Positions 1-42,313 of a stretch of DNA of 64,000 bases are shown here, piece after piece (positions within the stretch are counted from its first letter, which is position 1; every line of letters starts with the position of its first letter). Source of the stretch: Apodemus sylvaticus (taxonomy: Eukaryota; Chordata; Mammalia; Rodentia; Muridae); contig NC_067482.1 in assembly GCF_947179515.1 (NCBI RefSeq), positions 78,224,444 to 78,288,443 of the forward strand, read 5' to 3'. Position numbers and translations under genes: made by a program. The notes beneath the pieces are model-generated. The model was given only the letters and a program-made list of their open reading frames with translations, searched no databases and had not been told where the DNA came from.

Positions 1-95
1 CGCCTACATGTGCATCACATAAGGAGGCAGAAAACAGACACACGTGTCAGAAACTAAGGTGTTACCTAAATGGTAATGCAGAGAATTGAAGGTTG

Positions 96-274
96 TTTTT
101 TTTTTTTAAAGATTTATTTATTGTATGTAAGTAGCTGTCTTCAGACACACCAGAAGAAGAGGGCATCAGACCTCATCACAGATGGTTGTGGGCCACCATG
201 TGGTTGCTGGGACTTGAACTCAGGACCTTCAGAAGAGCAGTCAGTGCTCTTAACCGCTGAGCCATCTCTCCAGC
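96..274 (-). repeat. B2 SINE
   Basis: Reverse B2: poly(T) and TTTATTTA tail at the left, then CCACCATGTGGTTGCTGGGA and GAGCCATCTCTCCAGC at the right. Confidence 0.9.
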
Positions 275-649
275 GAGAAAGTTTGTTTTTTGATGAGGGG
301 AAATCCAGTTGCAAAGTAGAATTACTGCTCTGCTTGTCAGTGTAGCAGTCATCAGCATTAGGATACATTGATTTCCACCAGGATGTGGCACTTTTTAGAT
401 CATGCCACTCAGAGTTGGTAAGTGTTTCTTTATATCTGTTTCACTGCAGCTTGTAGGGCAAAGTAGCTACAAAAGACAGTTGAAAACATTGTATACCAGA
501 GCCTACCTGGTAGTACACAAGCATTCCTCTGAGGCAGGAAGAGGGAACAATCAAGGTCAGCTTGAACTACATAGTGAGATCTTGTCTCAAAACAGCAGGG
601 GAGTGGGGTGGGTTGGAGGTGGACAGAGAAGGGAAGGAGGGAGAGAGAG

Positions 650-835
650 AAACATTAGTGGTTAAGAGTGCATGCTTGTTGTTCTTGGAAACAACCCAAG
701 TTCAGTTCCCAGCACCCCTACTTGTTGGGCCACTGACAACCATCTGTAACTACAGCTCCAGGGGATCTGACAACTTCCCCTGGCCTCTACAGGCATGTGC
801 ACATACCCACATAGAGTACACAGAGTTAAAAAATA
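650..835 (+). repeat. Old B2/B3-like SINE
   Basis: GTGGTTAAGAGTGCATGCTTG is followed by a diverged CAGTTCCCAGCACCC and CTCCAGGGGATCTGAC, typical of B3. Confidence 0.6.
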
Positions 836-842
836 ATTTAAA

Positions 843-1030
843 GGGGCTGGAGAGATGGCTCGGTGGTTAAGAGCACCGGTTGCTCTTCCAAAGGACCTGA
901 GTTCAAATCCCAGCAACCACATGGTGGCTCACAACCATCTGTAATGGGATCTGATGCCCTCTTTCGGTGTGTGTGAAGACAACGGTGTACTCATATAATA
1001 AATAAATTAAAATTAAAAAAAAATTTAAAA
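843..1030 (+). repeat. B2 SINE
   Basis: GGCTGGAGAGATGGCTCGG, CAGCAACCACATGGTGGCTC and an AATAAATAAATT tail. Confidence 0.92.
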
Positions 1031-1479
1031 AAATAATTTAAAAACATTTTCCAACATAATATTTTTTAATTATTTTGGGACTATATCCTGCTCACACTTG
1101 TTCCCCCTCCCTCCTGGGTCCACCCTCACCTGTGTGCCCTCCCCCCAAAACCACCAAGACTAGTTGTGTTGCCCATATACTCAGTGGCGCATAGTCAGAT
1201 TCCTAGTGGCCAGCCCCTTAACGAACCCTGAGGCCCTCCCCACCCCCACCAAAGCCATCAGCTGTGAAGGGTTACACTTTAGCACCTTTATAGCACTTAA
1301 AAACATTTTTTAGGTTGACAACTAACTCAGTTAGTTAAGATAAAGCAACTTATCTATTTTTGTATTGTGTCTTAGAGGCTTTTCATTTGTGAGCTTTTAC
1401 CTGGAAGTGCATACTTTTTATTGGATCAGCCCCAGTGCATTTCTTTTTTATTTATTTTTTTTCCAGCCCCATTCCAGCC

Positions 1480-1659
1480 ATATTTATTTCATATATGTGG
1501 GTATACCGTTACTGTCTTGAGACACAGCAGAAGATGGCATTGGCATTGGATACCCATTATAGATGGTTGGTAGCCACCACTTGGTTGCTGGGATTTGAAC
1601 TCAGGACCTCTGGAAGAGCAGTCAGTGCTCTTAACTGCTGAGCCATCTCTCTAGTCCCC
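1480..1659 (-). repeat. B2 SINE
   Basis: Reverse B2 ending GCTGAGCCATCTCTCTAG; moderately diverged. Confidence 0.85.
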
Positions 1660-1834
1660 CAGTGCATTTCTATAGCAGGTGGACAGTATGACTTTCTCAG
1701 AGTCACGCTAAACATCAAATATCAAAATGGTTAACACTTTCTTCAAGCGAGAATAAGTAGGTTAAATAGACTAATTCTGTTTCTGAATAGAATCAACGTT
1801 TGAAATTCTAATGATGCATTTTTCTTGGTTGTAG

Positions 1835-33449
<31,615 letters not shown>

Positions 33450-33925
33450 TCCTCTTGGTGTGGCTGCCAAGGGATCTTCCCGCACAGGAGCATGAGGGTC
33501 TTCAGCGGAGCCCCAGGCTGTCTGGGTGAGGAGTACTGTGGGGTTGACCTTACAGGACCTGAATGATGTGCTCCTGCCTGTCCAGAGGTGCAGAGGAGAG
33601 GTTCTGGGTCTCTTGGGACCTAGGCCCCTTTTCAGAGAGTGGGTGGGTGTGATGTGACCCCCAAATCACTTTGAGGGGTGTTCTAAAATTTTGTGCAAGG
33701 CAGACTCCCCACCCCCAATTCCTGGCTGTGCATTGTGAGAACGGTTGTGTACTGCCACACCCTCTAGCTGCGCCCCACCTGTCACAGGGTGAGGTACCTC
33801 CTGGGCACAGACTGTGGATTTACTGTCTTCCTAGAGCAGGCCGCATGGCCTTCATAACTGCTTTCTGTTCCCAAAATTTCACCTGTCTGCTTGCTGGAAA
33901 AGTAAAATCATTTATACACTGCTGA
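33450..33925 (+). promoter_or_regulatory. Pisd: Pisd 3' UTR with candidate poly(A) signal
   Basis: About 0.45 kb of unique sequence follows the stop. There is no AATAAA; the variant AGTAAA at 33901-33906, followed by a GT-rich GCTGAGTGTGTTGTCC stretch, is the best candidate. The cleavage position is inferred. Confidence 0.45.
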
Positions 33926-34264
33926 GTGTGTTGTCCTGGACTCTGCCAGTGTCTTCTGAGGACAACGACTAATGATGTAGACCTCTGTGGGCTCTAAGAA
34001 ACTGGCCGAATCCTTTTGCTGGACTTGCCTGGTGGGGTCCAGAGGGGAAGTGGAGGGCATGCTGCTATTGGTCTAGGGACTGTTGGGGGCAGAGGGTGTG
34101 GTCAGTGCCTAGAAGACAGGTGTGCAGACCATGGGGAGCCCAGTACTAGGGACAAGACCAGAGCTCATGTTGATCTTGGGAATGCCATGAATTTCTCTTG
34201 CAGGAGAAATCATTTAACTTTTTCAACTGTATCAGTAGTACAGTATTTTGTATGAAAAGTAGGA
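33926..34264. other. Convergent intergenic gap between Pisd and Sfi1
   Basis: A short SINE-free spacer between two genes that meet tail to tail. I see no open frame or RNA gene in it. Confidence 0.6.
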
Positions 34265-34423
34265 GACGTCTCAACAGTAATTCATTTAATTGCAAGACAT
34301 TTTAAAATTAAAAAACAAAACAAAAACTGCATTGTAGCTTTGTATTTTGTTGTTGAGGGTGGGGTGGGGTGGGGTGTCCAAGGCCTTGTGAAGGAGAGCA
34401 TCTGTCCCCCAGGGGCGAGCCCA
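34265..34423 (-). promoter_or_regulatory. Sfi1: Sfi1 3' UTR with candidate poly(A) signal
   Basis: Read on the minus strand, an ATTAAA hexamer lies at 34290-34285, about 135 bp after the stop codon. It is the best poly(A) signal candidate. The UTR contains a GGGGT-type tract at 34352-34377 (plus strand). Confidence 0.45.
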
Positions 34424-34528
34424 CTAGCACAGGGCCTGTCTCAGGGCCCGCACTCGAGCAATGCATGTACCAACAGGCCGACGCTGGGCCTCGAGCTCCT
34501 TAGCCAGCTGCTGGATCTGTAGTTCCAC
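34424..34528 (-). CDS. Sfi1: Sfi1 last coding exon (C-terminus and stop)
   Basis: 34 codons and [23 protein letters not shown] then [14 protein letters not shown]. The acceptor follows an uninterrupted run of 16 C (G at 34531-34546 on plus). Confidence 0.94.
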   Translation of the reverse strand: MELQIQQLAKELEAQRRPVGTCIARVRALRQALC

Positions 34529-37500
34529 CTGGGGGGGGGGGGGGGGACAAGGAAAGCTGAAAGGAAGTACAGCGAGGTGCTGGCCCTGGGCTGACCTGGG
34601 TCTTACCTCCTCCAGTTCTGTTTTCACCTGCTCTTCTAGATGAAGGTCCTCAGATCTTGGCTCCTCCTGGCTTAGCTCCAGCCACCTACGCAGGCTGTTG
34701 GCTTGTCGCTGGCATGACCTGGAAATGGGGACACCTATCGGGCTGGGTTCTTGGCACAGCCTCAAGGAAGCCCTTTGAAGAGGCATATTGGCTAATAAAG
34801 TGCTTCGAGAGAAAGGCCAATAATCTTCTGTCTTCCCCAGCAAACAGCGAAGCCCGTGTAAAACTCAGAGCCTGTGTAAAGACTACTCTTCCTGCCCCTT
34901 TCTAGGGGCACCAGTCCTTTTCCCTGAGGTCTCTGAAAGCTGCTGTTATGCTGACACTTCCCAGAACACTGGGTGTAACAGAACTCAGGCCCACCCTGTC
35001 TGTCCCTCGCTAGCATTACAGTTATGGTTGTTGGATAAGTAATGGAACCCAGGCAAGTCTTGGCTTGGCTTTACATAGCCTTCAAATGGAAAGCAGGACT
35101 TCCAACCTAGATAAGGCCAATTGGCCCTTCTAGAGAGTGGATAAAGGTGCCAGAGGACACTTACCCCAACCCCTGGAGTTAGAGCACAGAGGAGTCCCAG
35201 CCCCTGCTACAGGAAATGAAACCAACTGCCCTTCCAAGCCACAGCTATTCCCATAGGCAGTCCCAGGGCACCTGGTGGGCCTCACCAGAGGTTCTGCTTG
35301 GTGGTTTGGTAATGCTGTAACTGCTGCTGGATCCCCTCCAACTCAGCTTCGAGTTCTGTGTGGCCTGCGCAACAGGAAGGTAAGCTTCACCTTGTCCACC
35401 ACCCGCTTTAGAACCAAAAGGACTGGAAGGGCTTTGATGGAAGGGTGGTCCTAGCGCCTTGACTTACTCACTGTAGCCTCAGCCCGATAACCAGGCCCAG
35501 TCCTGGTGCTTGTGGACTCTCCAGGGAGGAGAAGATAGGGATCAGGGTCCCGGGTTAAGGATGGACACACCCAAGGTTGAGGTCCAGTGATGCTGGGCTT
35601 TGTTGACCCCTGTAGAGGAAAGAAGGGTGGATGCTGAACAAGCTAGAGTGGACTCCGGGGAAGTCCCGATCCATTGCCCACTGGGCCTGCAGTGACGAGG
35701 GTCACTAGCCAACACACACAAGGCCTTGCCCTGCCTGTTCAGCCTCAGGGAAGACTGGTCCAGTGTGGTGCTTCTACCCCACACTCCTGCATCCCCAAGG
35801 CTCCTCTTCTTCTGTGTGCCACTATTTTAAATACTTATTTAAATACTAATTTACTGAGACACGAGTCTTGCTATAAAGCCCAGGCTCATTTTGAGCTCCA
35901 TCCTCCTGCTCCATGGCCTAAGTGCTGGGATTGGGATATGTCACTTGTTACCAGCCACGCTTCACCAGAAACTGCCTCCTTCCTGTCTCTACCCCTCCCC
36001 AGTCAGCACCAACTTTTAGGAACTGCCAGCTGTTTTCAGGAGCACCCCCTGGCAACCTCTGCCTAGGACCCTCTGCCCAGGACCCTGTGTGCCCTATGCT
36101 CTTCTAGGTGGCGCTTTGCCCTGCAGTGTAGATACTCAAGGCCATTGAGTGCTGCTCTCCCAAATCTGATAAGGTAAAAGGAACCATCGGCCTTAGCAGA
36201 CACTGGACCCCACCCCAGATTCCTTCTTTTAGTAAAAAAATTCTTTCTTAAGTGACCCTGATTCCTTTTTCTCCCTCACCATACCTACCATAGCAAGTCC
36301 TGCCCCACAGTGAGAAGCTACAGCCAGAGCACTAGCATGTCTAATCACACCACGGCTCACGGCTGCCCCAGCCACTTGGTGCTCTGAGTTCAGGCCAGAT
36401 GTGGGGCCTACAACAGCCCCTCAATTTCTTCTTCCCACTCCAAGCTCCTGCCTGTCCCCCAAGGCCAGAGGCCCTGCTGGGAGCCCACCCATGAGGGTCT
36501 TTTAGTCTCGACAGCAGGCGTTTCTCAAGGCCTAGGGTGTTAGCAGACCAGCCACTGCAGTTTCAGGCCTAGTGTGCAGGGCACCTAAGCTTCTCAAGTG
36601 ACCAAGGTGTTCTAGAAAGAAGAGTAGGAAGGGTCGGAGGACAAGCACCACAGGAGACTCACCCTGGCAGCACCTACAGCCCCATGGGGCATGGAGGAGG
36701 AGGGAGGCAGCAGCTCCAGGCCTGGACTGGCCTCAGGAGGCAGCTTCGGACCAGAAACATTCGGCAGGGCCACAGGTAGGAAGGGTCTCACCGGGGAGGA
36801 GCCTCCCGGCCGAGTCAGACTTTGACCCTTTTCCAGGGGCTTCTCTAACCTGAGCAGAAGCAGAAGCTGGTCACACCATGGAACCTTTCTCTGGATTAAA
36901 GGGACCACACATCCAATAAAATATAGGAATACACAGTTTTCAGTGCCTTTGGACTTACTGCTGCTCCCCAAGGGTGCCCCACTCTGGAGACCTCTGGCTT
37001 CCCAAATGGTCCAGCAGGAAGGACGGACGTCGGGGTTGTTTCCGTGATGAGCGGGCCGCATTGCTGAAGAGAAATAGTCTGTTGCTTGGGCTGACAAGGT
37101 CTGCAGGGGACCTAGGATCTTGCTAAGGTTCAGTCCTTGGCATTTTGCAGGGGGACTGAAGGCCAGCATGTGCACAGGGTAGGTCTGAGCATAGGCAGCT
37201 CGAGACAACCCTGGAGTCCGCCTGATTGATTCCCGGGTGCTAGAGCTGCACCTGTTTCTTTGCAAGCTGACAGACAGCATATGTTCTTTCCTATCACAAG
37301 ACCCTCTGAGATACTCAGGTTCTGCCAATGTTGGGGGTGAAGGGGAAAGACTAGGGACAAATAGGGGCTGGCCCACAACACTCTACCCACCGTGAGTCCT
37401 GAGACTCAGTGCTGGTTACTCTGGGAATGACAACTGCCTCTCGAGGGTGGTGCGCATGGGGCTGAGAGAAGCCACCCAAGGAGCTGGAGAGATCAGGTAC

Positions 37501-40500
37501 CCACAAAAAGCTGGGCTTCTGACAGGGAGGAAGAGAGGCTACGAGCTTAAGACAAGGCATGAGGGAGATGTGGATGTCGCACAGGAAGGGACAACAGTCT
37601 CCTCAGAACAGGCCCCTGAGCAGCTCTGGTGTGACAAGGCTGTGGCACTCTCATCTTGTCCTTCCCATGGCTGTTTGCCGAGCCTGTGTGCACCCAGCTT
37701 TTGTTCTAGAACCAGAGGCAGAGGTGAACCACGGGCCACTCACAGATCTGGGAGGCAGGGCTCCCCAGCAGCTACTGCCAAACTACCCAGGACTCCCTGA
37801 GACGGGGGAGCTCGCAGCTTCTTTGTCTCCAGGGCAGCATCTCCAGCCTCAGCAGCATGTCCAGAGAGAAAGGAATCCTTAAATGTCACTCTCCTGCTGA
37901 ATGTGGTGGGTGCTGGTGATTGAGAAGTCTTGTCTGGACCAAGTACCTTCTTTTTCCATAGCTCAGCACAGTGGCGGACTGCACAGTGGAGGCTGTGGGC
38001 TGCCTACAACACAACTTCTCATCAGCTCTTGCCCTGCCCTGCCCTGCCAGCTCCCCACCCGTAGCTCTGGCTTACCTTGACCTGCTGCTGGGTCTGGAGC
38101 TGCTGTCGGAAGGCCTTCATACCAGCGGTGAAGTGCAGAAGCCGTGTGGCACCCTCCCGTAGGAGCCGCTGGTGGTAGGCTTGCATGGCCCGTTCCAGAC
38201 GTGCCTTCTTCCTCCTCCTCTCAAGTATGAAGCCCAGCCACGCAGTCCACACCTTGCACAAGAGATGAGACTCAGGCTTCCATGAGGGATCCCACGACCC
38301 AGCCCAGAGCAGCTCAGGAAGGCAGGAGTTCCCAGGGAACGGTAGAACCATTACCTTTGCCTGTAGTGAGAAGGCCCAGAACCACAGGGCCCGGGCTGTA
38401 CCCCACTGTTCTTGCTTCCTGACTGCCAGCTGTGGACCAAAAAGATTGGGCTATTCAGAGGAATGCACGGGCAGCATGCCAATGGCCACTCTCAGCTCAG
38501 CTCACCAGCTGGAGGAGCATCAACCCTCCGTCTGTGGGGAGGGGTCAGGCCCTGGCCTCATCCTCACCTTGAGATAGCTAATATATTCAGGGACTGTGAA
38601 CGGAAAAAGGACAGTTCAAAAGGAAGAATGCACAAGGCAGTCAGAGGTGGTGAATGGACAGAGCCAAAGGGTTCACAGAGCGATGCTGGGGGAGCAGGGA
38701 GCAGAGCCGGAAGGCCCTCCGGCCTAGAGTGAGAGTGGACTATAAACTTGGCTTTCCTGAGCAGACTGTGTGTGGCCTTCTGGTTTCTTCTCAAGACCCC
38801 ATCAAAGACTTGAAATTCATTTCACATTAATTTTTGGGTATTATTCCAGTGTATTTAAGGTGACACTGTAAGAGAAACCTGAATCGAAGAGACTGGCCTT
38901 CTACAACTGGCATATGAAGGAGGCTGACAGTGCAGGGGTGGGGGTGAGGCACAGGGATGGAGCCCTGGGACAAAGGCAGTATTACAGACTGAACTAGATG
39001 TGGGGCTGAGATGGCTCGAGGCTGAAGTCTTGCCCGTAGACGAGAAGTGCTGCACTGGTCCTCACCTGCTTCCTCCACTGGCAGAAGCAGGCCCGCCCGA
39101 GCCTCTGTGCCAGGAGTTGGGCAGCTTGCCTCTGCAGAAACTGGAGAGCAAATGCACAAGGGTCAGACTCCACATATCACCTAACTCAGGGTCATTGGGG
39201 CTGCTGCGTGGGGACACTCCACCCAAGTGAACACCTTTCTGCTAAGAGCTGTCCCAGATGCCAAGCGTCCCTGCCCAGGTTAGGGGTCTGACAGCCCCAC
39301 AGTTTCCCCAGATCTAAAAAGTCAGGGGTCAGGAGAAAGCCAGTTTCTCGTCTGAGCAGCCTTCTCCTGGGGTAGCCTTGACTCTGAGACTGGCTATTCC
39401 TATGTTCATGGGAGCCTGCAGCAGTTCCTGCAGCCTTGTGTCTGCAGAATCCCAGCACTAATACTGGCTGCCGAGAATTCTGTCTGGAGACCCCTCCCCA
39501 GGACACGAGCACCTGCTCAAGACACCCCTGACGTGCCTCACCTTCTTTCTGACACAGCCCAGATGGTGTGCCTTCCACCGGGCCATAGCTTCCATCAGCA
39601 GCTGCCAGCGGTGATGCTGAGCGGCCTGCTCCAGCTGCAGTCTCTGCTGGGCCTCCCTCTGGCTACAGAGCCGCCAGCGCCGAAACCAGTTCCGGAGACG
39701 CCCTGAAGCAGATGTAAGTCCGCTGAAAACTGTACTGTTCATTCATAAATGACTTGGTGGCATGGGAAAGCTTAGACTGTGGAGAGGTTATGTGATGTGA
39801 CAGCCAGCCTTTTGTGAGAAAACCACCACAGGATCCATGGCCACTGTGGAAGGCCAGCCAGGCCTCATCATCTCTGTAGCCTGGAAACTGGAACTAGAAT
39901 TTCTTTTCGCTGCATCTCTAAGTGCTGTCCCATAGCTGTCCACAGTCATTGCAGGTGTCCCAGGCCTCACAGAGCAACACCAACATGCTAGGCATGTAGA
40001 AGGACCTCTTAGTACCAAAAGGGAACTTCCTGCTGGAGCCCAGCCTTGGAGAAGGTACAGCCTCAGTTTAAGAGGCAGGAAATGAAGCTCAGAGAGTGAA
40101 GTCATGTGAGCCTGTGGTATGACCAAGAGAGCAATAAAGTGATCTTTCTGAGCCCCGTGGTGCAGGCTGTGCCCTGGGGCCTGGGAATGCCTAATACAGG
40201 AGGTACCTCTGCAGCCATTCACAGGCTCCAGAGAAGGCAGCAGTCACAAGCCTTATCTTGGATGGTGTCCACCAGCCATTTTGCATCTTGGATGTAGCCC
40301 TAAGTGTATCTATCTCCCTCGCTACCACTATAGCATCATCACTAAGTAACAACTTAACAAGAAGGTACTGAAGTAGAGGGGACAAAATGCAGAGTAACAG
40401 AACCCAGACCCAACAGATAGATCTACAAAACACTCCCACACCTGAGTGTGGAATATGTTGGAAGAAGGGAAGAAAAGATTCAGATCAGGGAGTTTGCTGT

Positions 40501-42270
40501 GTCACTGTGTCTCCTATAATGTTAGAAACCATCCATGTGACGGCCCAAATATGAGCTGCACAGGAACAACACTGATGGACACTGATGTCACGGTGAATGA
40601 GGAAAGGCCCACGAGGCCTCAGCTCTATACAAAGACCTACTGGGAAGCTAAGACATGCTGTGGGAGAAAAAGTCTCTCCCAGGAAAGAGCTTGCCAGTTA
40701 GTTATCCACTACTAAGTGGTCAGCTCTGAAACACTGTACTGACTGAGCAGGATACATACAGTAACAAGAAAACAGGCCAGGATTTCAAAGAGAGCAAAAG
40801 TGGTTTGTGGGGAGGAGAGGGAAGGGAGAAATGATGTAATCTTACAGAGGAGAGAACGGGAGAAAGAAAGAGGAAGGACGCTCTGTGTGGTCTAGGCTGC
40901 CCTCAAGCTCCTTGCTCCAGCACGCCTCCTTCCGGCCTCCAAGGCTAGGACTACAAGCCTGTACTTCGTAAGTCTATTCCTGGACTGGAGAGATGGCTCA
41001 GCGGTTAAGAGTACTGACTGCTCTTCCAGAGGTCCTGAGTTCAATTCCCAGCAACTACATGGTGGCTCACAACCATCTGTAATGAGATCTGGAGTGTCTG
41101 AAGACAGTGACAGTGTACTTACACATAATAAATAAATACATCTTTTAAAAAAAGAAAGAAAGAAAAGTCCTTCAGAGATGGCCCTGAGAGCGCTTCGACT
41201 ACTTACTCCCTTGCTCATAGCAAAATCAGCACTTCAAGCTTCACAGATTAAGAATAAACAGTTTTCCAGGAACTTTCTGGGATTCCAGCACCACAGAGGC
41301 ACTACTGCGGCACCCCACTTTGTAGACTGCCTAGCCACCTCGTCATCCCTGCTTCCTGACCCAGTAAGACCCCAGCTATTCTGTACTGACTGGCTATTGA
41401 GGTCCAGTCTCAAGGACAAGTACCAGACTCTGAGCATCTCAGGTATGATGTGAATAATATTACTTTAAAGCTCACTTAATACATTTATATATTATATAAA
41501 TATATATCATATACACATATACACATACATACATACATACATACTACACACATACATCACCAAGGAAGGCCAGAGAGGGCAACAACCAGAAGCTAGCAGA
41601 GCCCAGGAAGGATTCTCGTGCAGAGCCTCTGGCCTCTGACACTGAGACAAATGAGTTCCTGTTTGAAGCGTCCTGGTCACGGGAGCACAGGGAACGAGCA
41701 CATGGACAGAGCCTGTGGAGCACAGGGAACCTTGGAAGGCCTGTGCTCACATTCCCCATTACTGTTGGTCCCCACAGGCCTCTCTTACCCCTGTCCAGTG
41801 ATTTCCGGGCCTCCCTGAGGGCAGCTGCCTCCTTCTGTCGGTAATATATCTGCACTGATGCAACCTCTCGCCACTGGACCAGGACCTAGGGACAGGCAGA
41901 GAAAATACAGTAGTCACTGCATACTTTCATATCAAAGACACACTGTGACTCTAACTCCAAGACAGAGTTACAGACACATGCAGTTGTGATGAGAACTGCT
42001 TTGGTTTCGGTCTCAGGTCTGGGGATATGGGCTGCTTCAGACTGTCTGCAGCAGTTGACCAAGACTACCTCATGCTCCAGCAGGGGTGTGACTTGCCAGC
42101 TGCAGATCATGTGACATTTGGAATTCTGAGAACTTTTCAGAGAGTATAAAAGTGCTAGAGCCCTAATGGGCAGTTGGTGGTTGTCAGTCATTAAGCTCTC
42201 TCTTTCTCTCTCCCTCTCCTTCTCTCTCTCTCTCTCTCTCTCTCTCCCTCTCTCTCTCTCCCCCCCCCCC

Positions 42271-42313
<43 letters not shown>

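Noticed and set aside
37395..37543. Possible extra Sfi1 exon on the minus strand ([20 protein letters not shown])
   Set aside because: Its acceptors enter in phase 0, but exon 19 ends in phase 2; exon 19 joins exon 20 ([13 protein letters not shown]) perfectly, so this stretch is intronic or at most an alternative exon.
38568..38593. 26-bp mini-exon on the minus strand with good AG and GTGAGG borders
   Set aside because: Inclusion would shift the frame between exons 16 and 17, which already join in phase 0.
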